From NCBI GenBank assembly GCA_010015675.1, contig ML976991.1:561352-625351 (forward strand): DNA of 64,000 nt. The letters run 5' to 3'. The stretch's first letter is position 1, and each line of letters starts with the position of its first letter. Positions 9,824-19,376 of the stretch are shown here, one piece after another. Origin of the DNA: Byssothecium circinans (taxonomy: Eukaryota; Ascomycota; Dothideomycetes; Pleosporales; Massarinaceae). Both the position numbers and the translations under genes were made by a program. The notes beneath the pieces were generated by a model that saw only the letters and a program-made list of their open reading frames with translations, had not been told where the DNA came from and did not search any database.

Positions 9824-11383
9824 CTACTCCACCAGATGGAGCAATTCGACCGCGCTCGACAGCTCCGTATAAGCTTTGCAGGATGAGCAAACTTGACAGC
9901 TGCTCTTGCAAATATCATGGGTGCAGGCAAGGTCTGCACATCGGTTGACCATGGAATCGCACCCTTCCGGACACTTCAAACCAATGGAGTTGACTTCGTC
10001 GACGTCGCGCTTCTCACCAATTGCTGCCTGCTCTTGCTTGCAGATGTCGCAAGGCGAGCACCTCCGAGTAGCGCAGATAGCATTGTGGCATTCTGGCGTG
10101 CCTCCACAGCGGGCAATCTTCCTCTCGCACATTTGGAAGCAGAATTCGGGCGATGGGCCTGCGTCCACGATATCTTGACGCCTCTCAAGGGAGGCGGGGA
10201 TGGCTGTATCGTTGTCGTCATCGGCATGGTCGCCTGTCTGTCCAGTTACGCAAAATCTACATCCCGGGCACTGTGAAAGGACGTCAGTTCCGTACAGGCC
10301 TCAGATAATGCTTTACCTACCCTATCGCTCTTGCAGACATTCTGCTCGCAGGTCTTATCACCACGGCACTTCTTGAACCGTTGCTTGCATTCCAAACCGC
10401 AATAGGCCACCTCCGATACATCAGCAGGCTCGTCTGGCAGTCCCATTGGGCAAACTCTGCAGTCCTTGCAATTGACCCGAGTTAGTCGATCCACTTATCA
10501 GATGCTTGTGTACTCACATTCTGCTGCTCGCAGACTCTCTGCTGACAATCTTTATTGCCTTGGCACTTCTTGATTTGGTTGGCGCAACTCGTCGTGCAGA
10601 GGGCCCTCTCGATCAAGCCGTCGGAAGATTCTTCGTTTGCCGGCGTCTCGTCTTCTGCCAGCGCTGTATAACACTGTGCGCAAAGGTGACACTGCGCAAC
10701 ATTAGCTCTATCCGCTTACCAGGTATGTCTTCATTTACCCTGCGAATGTTGCAGACATTAACCAGGCAAGCTTTGTCCTTGCACTGATGAATAGCCTTAG
10801 TGCATCCGAAATTGCAGATGAACCTCTTCTCCAAGACAACAGACACCTCGTCCTGTGTCGAAGCCTTGTCGTCCGCTGTCAACGCTGCGAGGCATGGTTG
10901 GCATTTACTGCACTTTGGGACGTCAGAAGTATCCGTAATATTAGGTGCTTCTTCACTTACCTTCTTGAGGGAGCAGACATTGCTCTTCAGGCAACCACGG
11001 TCACCATTGCAATTTCGAATGAGATCACTGCAGCCGTAGTTGCAGGAGTAGGAGCATCCGAAGTCGCAGTTCCACTTCTTGCTCAAGGCAGCGGAGCTAA
11101 CGGGAGGGTCCGCGGGTGCGCAGAAGGGGCAATCGTAGCACTAGCAGAGCGTTAGCAGGTTTCCCGCTATAGCGAGGCACGCGGAGCATTGACATACCTT
11201 ATTGTGACCGAAGAAGCAGACCGTGTCGAGACAGAACTCTTCAGACTGGCGATGGAGACAGGTGTTGTAGGTAGTCTCGCAGTCAGCGGGACAAACCCCA
11301 GCCGTGCCGGCTCCGTCGTGGGAGGGCTCGGGCGTGAGGGCCGCGGCGAGGACGGCAAAGAGGAGGACGAACAGGTACTTCAT
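9824..11383 (-). CDS. Secreted modular cysteine-rich protein, seven tandem modules, possible Kex2-processed precursor
   Basis: No known family recognised. Exons: 11383-11198, 11140-10961, 10912-10739, 10691-10518, 10464-10321 and 10270-9824, giving 434 aa. MKYLFVLLFAVLAAALTPEP is a clear signal peptide. Seven modules follow, starting near residues 31, 87, 155, 212, 260, 330 and 386. Their shared pattern is C-x3-C-x6-C-x4-8-C-x4-5-C-x3-6-C-x2-C-x2-C. Module 2 has two extra Cys, and module 4 lacks the last one (CRVCPM). All five introns are phase 0 and fall just before the terminal CxxCxxC (one residue earlier in module 4), so exons behave as duplicated cassettes. Modules 6 and 7 share one exon. 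Acidic linkers carry dibasic sites: LEKR before module 3, LERR before 6, GEKR before 7, and SKK before 2. That layout fits a Kex2-cleaved precursor; metal binding or a disulfide-rich wall protein are alternatives. Function is unknown. Confidence 0.82.
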
Positions 11384-11844
11384 CTTGAATGGGATTGAGG
11401 TAGAGAGCGCTTTGTGGGCAATTGAGAGTTCGAGGAGGATGGAAGATGGGTGGAAGAGGTGAGAGAGGGTGGGCAAGGTTTTGTTCTTATAATCGCTCCT
11501 GCCTCGCGCGTTTGCAGCCAGACGTTACTGACGTCACACACCTTTACAACGGCAAGAGCCTTCTGTCTACAGATGATTGATACGGGCCTCTCTCACTAAT
11601 GTTTGAGCAGGGTTTTGTGGGCGCTTTCACTTGGCAGAATATCATTCAGCTACCGAGGAGGAACTGGATTCTCCGGCTCTTCCTAGATCCCCACATATGT
11701 GCATATGCCATGCGGTCTCATCTGTCAGATGCAGGTATCCAAAGATTGACTCAAGCTGTCCGTTTCTTCATCTTCGCATGGAAATTGCGCCCGGTGAAGC
11801 TGCTTGTGTTAGATGCGGGGAACATGCAATAGCCTGTATAGCGC

Positions 11845-13740
11845 TTACAAGGTGAGAAGCAGATCAACCCATTTCATGTCATCATCAGTTGTGTTGTAGA
11901 TTTCGAGCTCGAACCGGCGGAAGAGGTTGGCAAGTAGAGTGTACATTTCACAGATTGCAAGACTGACGACAACGTTAGCCCGTTTCTCCATGTATCAAAC
12001 CAGAGTTGCAACGCACTCTTTGCCCAAGCATTGCCTCGTACCGCGGTAGAAGCTCGTCATGTATTTATCTAGGTGCGCGGCATTGCTACCGAGCCATCGT
12101 TCCGGTCTGAACTCGAATGAGTCTGATCCCCAGACTGAAGGGTGGCGGTTCAGGAGATACGAAGAGGTGTTAACGACTGTCTGAAGGAAAGTAAGCTCAT
12201 GCTCTAACTGCATGCTGGGCACTGGCGAACCTTTGCTGGCACCTTGTGTCCATACAACATCATTCCTCCCTGCGGTACCACCCGTGGAGCTTTGCCTGGT
12301 AGCGGGTTGCTATATCTCAACGTCTCCTTGATGACGGCCGACTGTCTACACGTTATCATTGTTTAGAGGTAGCATGTCAGCTCGAACATACCAAATATGG
12401 AAGCTTCTTGACCTTATTGTAAGTGATCTCCTCATCGAGGCCTCGAATTGCTGTGGTAAGTTCGTGGATTAATTGCTTGTGTACAGAACCGTTCCTGACA
12501 ATCTGGTAGATACCTACGATAATCGCGTCGGAAGTAGTATCATTTCCAGCAGAAAGCAACATGACGACTTCCTCGGCCAATTGACTTGCATTCAGAATGC
12601 TGTGATCTTTTGCAGATGTCGGATCGACCAGCGTATCTATGACGACAGATTTGTTGAAGTCGACTTTCTTGCTTGAGCCCGGTGTTACGCCTACTCTTGG
12701 AAGATCGCGCTCGCGGAGGTAATCATCAACAAGACTGACGCAATTCTAGCGAGCCGAATCAGCTCCGTACATTCCAAACAGGATATGTGCTTGCAAACCT
12801 TCTTGAAATCCATAATTGGAACCGTAAACAACCTCTCAGACAGCCACTCGGGCAGCGACAATGAAAAGGCTGTCAGATTGGGGAACGCCGTGGCCGTCCA
12901 TCCCATATCGAACGTCGAGTGCAAATGCTCCATGAACTGGTTCTTATAATTGGGATTTTTCATACACCCCAGTTCATTGCCCAGTACGATTTCGGATACA
13001 ACATCCATGGTGAAAGCCTTCACAGCCATGGACACATCGACAGCTTCGGACCGACCGGCAGAGTCTTCGAAACGGGCGAGCAGCCAATCTACAAAATAAA
13101 TATAGAAAGTCAGTGTATGTCTCCCATGCAATTAGTACGATGGTTTCAGGTCTGCTTACCGACTTTCGCCTTTATTGTGGGTGCCAATTCTTGAACCCGA
13201 GCGGGCGAGAATGCTGGAGCGAGGACTTGACGACGAATACGCGAGCGTGCGGGATCGGTCTCCCCGACTGAAGTGCCACGGAAGGTTATGTCTATAACGT
13301 CAAAATATGACACTGATATACTTCAACAGCCTGTATTACTTACAATTGTAGAAACTGGGGTCTTTGGTGAAGGTGGAACCAACACGTGTCATTTCTCGGA
13401 AGACTTCTGGGTCGTTGATGTGGAGCTCGTTGGGAGCAATGCGGATTACTGGGCCTGGTTAAAGTATCAGTACACTATGATGAGCAGGTTACACAGAAGT
13501 GTCTGAAGAGTTCGTACCAAGTCGCTCATGAAGACGTTCTATCTCGAACAACAGCATGCCCTTCTGGTGGAAGTTCCAGTACCATTCATACCATGGCTTC
13601 GAAACTGCTGCTACCTTTGAGCCTGGGTATCGGGCAAGAGGATGGAAGAAGAGTCGGTAGATCGCACGCAAGATCCAGAATACGATGTATGTGCTGGAAA
13701 CAGCAACAACACCCCAACCAATTTGTCGTACCCGCTCCAT
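11845..13740 (-). CDS. Cytochrome P450 monooxygenase, 8 exons
   Basis: Membrane-anchored haem monooxygenase of the type used in fungal secondary metabolism or detoxification. Exons: 13740-13518, 13454-13344, 13291-13160, 13088-12799, 12745-12392, 12341-12231, 12180-12017 and 11962-11845, giving 500 aa. The N-terminal helix VVAVSSTYIVFWILRAIYRLFF is the ER anchor, followed by the HPLARYPGSK hinge. Helix I has LLSAGNDTTSDAI (the AGxDTT motif). The K-helix ExxR is in IKETLRYSNPLPG. The PERF-like stretch is FRPERWLG, and the haem loop is FYRGTRQCLGK with the cysteine ligand. It resembles the trichothecene-type CYP groups, but the substrate cannot be read from sequence. It is divergently transcribed from the SDR gene with 484 bp between starts, which suggests joint use. 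The reading frame is intact. Confidence 0.93.
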
Positions 13741-14224
13741 GATCTTTTGTTTTTGAACTTCTCGATTTTGAGTATCTGAAGTGAAGAGCGATGGCCGATA
13801 AGTTGTCCTGTTGAAAAGGGAAAACAGCGCCCCAGTCGTGCCGCAGCTCTGACCACCATCGAAATCAACGTTCGCTTCCACCACCTGCGCCGTTTGTGAT
13901 GAAAAGTCTGGCCATGCTTTTGATTACTTACACTATGGCTACCTAGGCAGCGTATCTAGGCTTTAACATCTGACTGTACATCACTTGGCATGGATAACAG
14001 GCGATCAAGCCCAAGCTATTTTCCAGAATACATTGTAAACTTGGGGTGATGCGGGATGACTCAGCTACCCTAGTGGATGACATTGTATGGTACTGCGAGA
14101 TTGTGGCACGAAAACAATAATGATAGCACACGGGAAAAGGGCGGTTGCGGCTAAGCTTTGGCTCTCCACATCTACCTCCGCCGTTCCTTCAACACTTCCT
14201 CAAGCATCGCTCTTCAAAGTCAGA
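13741..14224. promoter_or_regulatory. Shared divergent promoter, P450 / SDR
   Basis: 484 bases between the start codons of a cytochrome P450 and a short-chain dehydrogenase on opposite strands. Such pairs often encode consecutive oxidative steps and share control. No binding site for a known regulator can be assigned by eye. Confidence 0.4.
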
Positions 14225-15252
14225 ATGGGTGGTTTTTTTAGTTTCTGTTACCGGCAGTTGACCTTCAAACCCAGACCCCTCCCAGCAACTGTTTCTCTAG
14301 AGGGAAAGACCGCGCTTATCACGGGTGCAAACAGTGGACTCGGCCTAGAAGCAGCCCACGAGCTCGCCGCACACAACATCTCGCGCCTCATTCTCGCCGT
14401 ACGCGACGCTTCAAAGGGTGAAACCGCAAAGTCCGAAATCCTAAAAACAACACCAAAGGCGCGGATTGAGACCTGGAGCCTTGATCATGATTCCTACGAA
14501 AGCATCGTCGACTTCTCTAAACGCCTTGAGGGTCTTGATCGTCTCGATTACGCTCTATTAAATGCCGGACTCAAGAAGATGGAGTACTCAACCTCGCAAA
14601 TTGGACACGAGACACATGTTCAAATCAACCACATAGGAACTTCTGCCGTCTCTTTCGCAGCTCTGCGAGTCCTTCGCAAGACAGCCCAGCGGCTCAACAC
14701 CCCAACTCGCCTCACCATCGTGTCTTCCGAAGGCCACTTCTGGATCCCATTTAAGGAACGGACGGCAGACAACATCTTGGAAAAGATGGATGACAAGGCT
14801 ACGTTCGGAAACCAAATGCAGAGATACTATACCTCGAAGCTGCTCAATGTGCTCTGGACCCGAGAGCTAGCGAGCAAAACATCCGCCGAAGAGGTCATCG
14901 TCAACACTGTCAACCCTGGCTTCTGCTATAGCGGACTTCATAGACACGAGAGTACGGGCATCATCAAGATCTTTCTGTGGGCGTTTGGATGGACGAGTAA
15001 GCAGGGTGGTCACTGCCTTACCAATGCACTGGTGCAGAACGACAAGTCGCATGGAGAATACCTCAGTGACCAGAAAGTCGTACCGTACGTATTTTCAGGG
15101 CACTCATTGCTTTCGTCGCTGATGAAGTATTCAGGCCGTCACCTTTCGTCGTGTCTCCCGAAGGCCAAAAGATCCAGAAGAAGATTTGGGATGAAACTGT
15201 TGCTTTGTTGCGCAAAGAAGCACCAGGCGTGGACATGGCACCTTTGGCGTAG
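14225..15252 (+). CDS. Short-chain dehydrogenase/reductase, 2 exons
   Basis: NAD(P)-dependent oxidoreductase with a Rossmann fold. Exons 14225-15084 and 15135-15252 give 325 aa. The cofactor loop is TGANSGLGLEAA (TGxxxGxG), the structural motif is LLNAGL (NAG), and the catalytic pair is YYTSK (YxxxK) with the serine in TIVSSEGH. The ATG at 14225 gives MGGFFSFCYRQLTFKP; an in-frame ATG at 14087 would add an unlikely leader. After splicing, the tail PPSPFVVSPEGQKIQKKIWDE matches the usual ending of fungal retinol-dehydrogenase-like SDRs. That group is common in secondary-metabolite clusters. Divergence from the neighbouring P450 suggests a shared pathway, which is inference. The substrate is unknown. 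Confidence 0.92.
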
Positions 15253-15430
15253 AATTGGGACCTCGGACCGGGAACAGTCTTTAGCCATACCACATTGAGA
15301 ATGGTGTGATTACATAATAATCTCATATCAAAGACCAGTGACGACAGCAACTCTCCTGTCGTTGAAAAAGCCGGCAATAGCAATTTTGTGTTAAGCTCCA
15401 CATCAAACGTTAGACAGAGCTATACAGACC

Positions 15431-15891
15431 ATGTTATACGCGAATGATGATATGTTGTCCGCTTCCTTACTCTCGATATCCTCTGCTACACAAGAGGGCG
15501 ATTCGGAAACATCTGTCTTGTCAACACCCACTCACATGGATGGGAAGATGAGCGGTTTTATTGAAGATCTCTACAGTAGAATGAAGGATGAAATCGGCAG
15601 TGCTGCCCATCAAAGTGGGTGTTTGCGAAGTGAAGACATTCGACACGGAAGTGATCCTGGGCAATCATGTCTAGCTTCATACGCTCGTGCAGGTATCTTT
15701 CCTCAAATTCCGGGATTTTGCTAACACTATACCTAGGTGCCCAGTCTAGCTACGTCCGGTCTATCAAATCGGGCACCAGTTCTGCCTCTTGTCTCCCACA
15801 GCTTCACCGCCCGAACCTCTCCAACTGCTTTGAGATCATGCATCCTCACAGACGCCCGCAGAGAGCCAGGTTCGACAATGTAGGCTTCTAG
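15431..15891 (+). CDS. Hypothetical protein, 2 exons
   Basis: A possible gene of 138 aa from exons 15431-15692 and 15737-15891. The intron has GTATCT and CCTAG borders with an internal GCTAAC branch site. The product is Ser-rich, lacks a signal peptide or membrane span, and shows no domain I recognise. A short acidic/hydroxylated N-terminal part contains FIEDLYSRMKDEIG. Support is limited to an open frame, an ATG and one plausible intron. It could be a lineage-specific protein or a chance frame. Confidence 0.35.
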
Positions 15892-16310
15892 CTAGTTAGT
15901 TTTCATTATAATATCTTCCATGTCCTGTTCCGTGTTACCCTTCTCTCTTAAACTCTGGGGCGAATCGCGCATCTTCAGACGCGGATAAATGATGCCGTAC
16001 AGGATTTGCCATGCTCTTATCACAATGTTCTTCTTTCGTCCAATTCGCTCCCAGAGGCCACGGTTGGCGACAAACGGTGTTGTGAAGCGTTCCCGCGTTA
16101 TTCTGATAAGTTTGTCGCGAGCAAAGCGCGTCGCGAGCAGCGTTTGCAGTCTACTCAGGTACTTGAACTCCACTCCACACTCGCGCCCTTCGACTCCAGA
16201 ACCTCATTGCTCAAAACGCCTGCATACGGACCCGTCTGGACAACTAACATAATCTCTTGTCGGACCCTCAGGCTAATTCATCTCTGCAGTCATCTTGAGC
16301 AATCGCCTCC

Positions 16311-17477
16311 ATGGAGCCTACTTCTCCCGCGCCTGGTTCGCTTCCGCACCGGCTCCTCAACCTACCTCTAAACATTCGCAAAAAGATCTACCAGTTCACG
16401 CTCAACCGCAAGAAGACCATCGAGATTGAGTACCATTCGCGGCCTGCCAGCGCCTCCAACCACCTCGCCATCTGCCGCGCAAACCGTCAGACCTACGCCG
16501 AAGCCCTCCCCATCTTCTACAAGCACCACATCTTCTCCGCCAAGAACCTGAAGCAAGCACTCTTGATCCTGAAGCAGAGCCCCGACGCGCTGAAGAACAT
16601 CCGCCATGTCATCATCCATTTCCTGGAACTGTTCTCCGACGTAGTTGATCAAGTTGTCTACGGCACGCACGAAGAGCTTAGAAACTTGTGCTATTTCCTA
16701 GGCGAGCACGGGCATCTATACTCTCTGATCCTGCAGATTCATCACAAAGACCTCCTGGAGCACCACGAACTCATCCTCGGCTATCTCCGCACCAAGCACG
16801 GCGAGCTTCCCCCTTGGATCAACCACGTCGCCGCAATCAAGAATCTCGAGCGCCTGTGCGTGCAGTGGTCCCGTGGCCCCGTGTCGGAGCTGTCGACTAT
16901 GATGTTGGCGGCAAACACCATGCGTGCGCGTATGGTGAGTGATGGACCGAGGCTGGATGAGGAGTGCGTGGATCTACGAATTCGTCGTCGACATGTCCTA
17001 GTCCAGAAGGGTGCTGGCCCCGCAATCCGCACCAAAGAGCGTAAGCTGGAACTGCGTATGCTGGTCGACACGAGCGGCATGGAGAACTTGGACTGTACGA
17101 CGGTACGGAGGGTTAGGGTCATACCTTACTGCTGGTGTACGGGATGTGGCAAGTTCGAGGGAAAGGGGTCCGACCAGTGCCGGCTTGCGGGAACGCTCTA
17201 TCAAGGCAAGAGGGAAGAGGTGGGCACCATCCTGCAGCTGGGTGCCGGCGGGGCAGCAGAGACGGCATCTTTCCCGGATGGCGTCTGGAACTGCCTGAAG
17301 TGGGGAGGCAAGCCCTTGGTGGAGTACCTGCCGGAGGCGGTGACCGAGGAGGAGTTCCAGACGGCGAAGGAGTGGGCGGAGGAGGGGCATGCACTGGTGT
17401 TGCGGGGAGGAGTGGAGGGGGAGTACGCGGAGAGCGACTGCGGAGACACGGATAGCTTGATCAGCTTCCATGGTTGA
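16311..17477 (+). CDS. Hypothetical 2EXR/F-box-like fungal protein
   Basis: Intronless 388-aa gene. The start region LLNLPLNIRKKIYQFTLNRK has the pattern LPxxIRxxIY seen at the head of a very large family of fungal 2EXR/F-box-like proteins. It is followed by HLAICRANRQTYAEALPIFYK, the usual second helix-turn of that family. The rest has no known domain. There is a CWCTGCGKFEGKGSDQC stretch with four Cys near residues 275-292, which might bind a metal (inference). The C-terminus is Gly/Glu-rich. Such proteins are expanded in Dothideomycetes and mostly uncharacterised. The role is unknown; substrate recognition for ubiquitin ligases is a guess only. Confidence 0.8.
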   Translation: MEPTSPAPGSLPHRLLNLPLNIRKKIYQFTLNRKKTIEIEYHSRPASASNHLAICRANRQTYAEALPIFYKHHIFSAKNLKQALLILKQSPDALKNIRHVIIHFLELFSDVVDQVVYGTHEELRNLCYFLGEHGHLYSLILQIHHKDLLEHHELILGYLRTKHGELPPWINHVAAIKNLERLCVQWSRGPVSELSTMMLAANTMRARMVSDGPRLDEECVDLRIRRRHVLVQKGAGPAIRTKERKLELRMLVDTSGMENLDCTTVRRVRVIPYCWCTGCGKFEGKGSDQCRLAGTLYQGKREEVGTILQLGAGGAAETASFPDGVWNCLKWGGKPLVEYLPEAVTEEEFQTAKEWAEEGHALVLRGGVEGEYAESDCGDTDSLISFHG

Positions 17478-18371
17478 AGCTGATGTGGTGGTCTGGGCAG
17501 CGGTGCCCAAGTAGTTTCGTATATGCATATGGCGTAAGAATAGAGACGTACTACCCCGTGACATGCTCGGTGCAAGTGTGAATAGTGAGGAGACCAGACG
17601 TGTTTAGCTATCTGTCAAAAGCCCAGATGAGCTTTCCGTAGCTTGAAGTTGTCGATTAAGCAACGTTCTGCTGAAACGCACCTGTCAAAAGTTTGGATGT
17701 CTTCAACCCTCTTTGGACATCTTTTAAGGCCGTATCACAAGTCCATGAGGTTCCCTCCATCTATCGATCTTCGCCTCCCTTAATCTAAGGAGATTTTTCT
17801 TCCATTTTCTTTCATAATCACCAATACCTCCTTTTTTCAGTTCCTCGGACTAGATACAGTAAGTTATGGTACTCAACCGCATCGTTTCAACATGCTCACA
17901 CCACACTACCCACGTGTATCTTCCATGATGCATCCCCTCCCTTCCCTCCTCTTACTCAAAGTAAGAACAGTCTCCGCTGCTGATAACGCGGCGCGGGCAT
18001 CCGTCTTCCTATTAAATGGCGGTACTACGAATTGCTACACCGGCAAAGACGGACAACACATGCTAGGACCGCTCTATAAAGAGAGCCTAACGTTTAACTG
18101 CAGAAGAACGCAAGCTTCTCCTACGACAAGCCGGCGAGGAAATGTATCCAGTGTTGTCAGCAGGATGGGCATCAGTTTGCAAGTATGTATCTCCGTAGCT
18201 ATTGCTTCTCGAGAGAACCAAACTATAGTGCATATAGTATCCCGATCTATGATTCGCACGAACGGAATGTTAGTTTTCATTGCACACACGAGCTATCACT
18301 CCCATCTATGCCCTACTTATACAAATAGTTCGACAAAGTCAACTTCAGACCTCTCGATCCAAAGCTCGACC
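17478..18371. other. Spacer, no supported gene
   Basis: About 900 bases between two genes pointing at each other. A 230-codon plus-strand frame begins at 17892 but runs into the antisense of the MIC26/27 coding exon and has no recognisable domain, so it is not called. The stretch 17890-18190 has a GC-richer, codon-like look and could hold a small exon, but nothing can be supported. Confidence 0.4.
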
Positions 18372-19221
18372 TTAGTTCCCCTTCCTAACCCAGTTCTCCA
18401 TCCTATCTCTTGTCTCGCCCACCTTATCCTGCAACATTCCGATTCCCATCGCACTGTGCGCCTTCCCCGTCTCCAAGAACCTCGTAACGCGTTCCTTAGT
18501 CCGCAAATGCGCATCCGCGAGCACTGGGTACTTTTCCTCATAAGTCCACACCAGATCTCCCACATTCTTCATTGTGACTGGTAGCACGGCATATGCAGCG
18601 CCGACACCAATAGCTGCGGGTACGGTGGCTCGTAGGAGGATGTTGCGGTTCCGGGTCAAGATTGAACCAGCCATGCTGGCAACGAGGACATATAGAGCGC
18701 CGGGAAAGACGCGCTCGCCGGTCTCTTTTGATGGGGCCAGCGAGCGGATGGTGCTCGTGAAGGAGTGTTCTAGCCGCAGGGTTTCGGTAAGGGCATTGTT
18801 AACGCTGTCTTCGGCGCGTGTGGAAGCTTGATAGAGAGCCATACGAGCATGACCAATTTGAACGGCAAGGCGGTCGGTGGGAGTCGCCCGGTAGGGCTCG
18901 GAGGTCGTTGGTGTCGAAGGGGCTTCGGGTTTTGTGGGCGTGGGGAGCGTGGTGTCGAGGCGTGTGTCATCATAGATAGGTTTGCGGTTCAGCTAGGCTA
19001 TGATTAGATGGAGCTTTGGAAGCCATTCTTTGGGTGGGATGGCGTACGGATGGGTCTGTAGAGGCCTCTTCGGCGTGGAGTATGCGCGGCGAAGTGAAGA
19101 CTATGCCGGCACCAGCGACGGCGGCCACGGCGGGGGCGAGGGCGCGCTAAATACTGTGAGAGAGCATCGTGATAGATTGTTTGGAGTAGCTCACCTGCCG
19201 CAGCATCGGTCGGAAGGCCAT
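18372..19221 (-). CDS. MICOS complex subunit Mic26/Mic27 (apolipoprotein O family), 3 exons
   Basis: Inner mitochondrial membrane protein of the MICOS complex, which shapes crista junctions. Exons: 19221-19195, 19146-19048 and 18992-18372, giving 248 aa. The N-terminus MAFRPMLRQ / RALAPAVAAVAGAGIVFTSPR looks like a presequence with a first hydrophobic segment. The ApoO domain covers about residues 95-240. It contains the paired hydrophobic segments GALYVLVASMAGSILTR and ATVPAAIGVGAAYAVLPVT, followed by the hallmark MKNVGDLVWTYEEKYP. Sequence cannot tell Mic26 from Mic27, so no symbol is given. The first exon is only nine codons. The start lies 155 bp from the divergent OCT1 start. Confidence 0.88.
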
Positions 19222-19376
19222 TGTGGTCTCAGGGAAGGCGCAATGGATGGGCGTCGTGGTGTTCTGGCGTTTGAGGTTCCGTCAATTGAAGGATAAGCTT
19301 GAGGGTCTGTGCGCACTTTTCTGCGACAAGTGACGGCATTGCCCGTCTTTTCTCCTCCATCTCCAGCACGCTCGTC
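19222..19376. promoter_or_regulatory. Shared divergent promoter, MIC26/27 / OCT1
   Basis: Only 155 bases separate the start codons of two nuclear genes for mitochondrial proteins. The promoters almost certainly overlap. No HAP-complex CCAAT box is seen near the middle, so the controlling factor cannot be named. Confidence 0.5.

Noticed and set aside
17892..18584. 230-codon plus-strand frame
   Set aside because: Its second half is antisense to the MIC26/27 coding exon, and there is no recognisable domain or signal.
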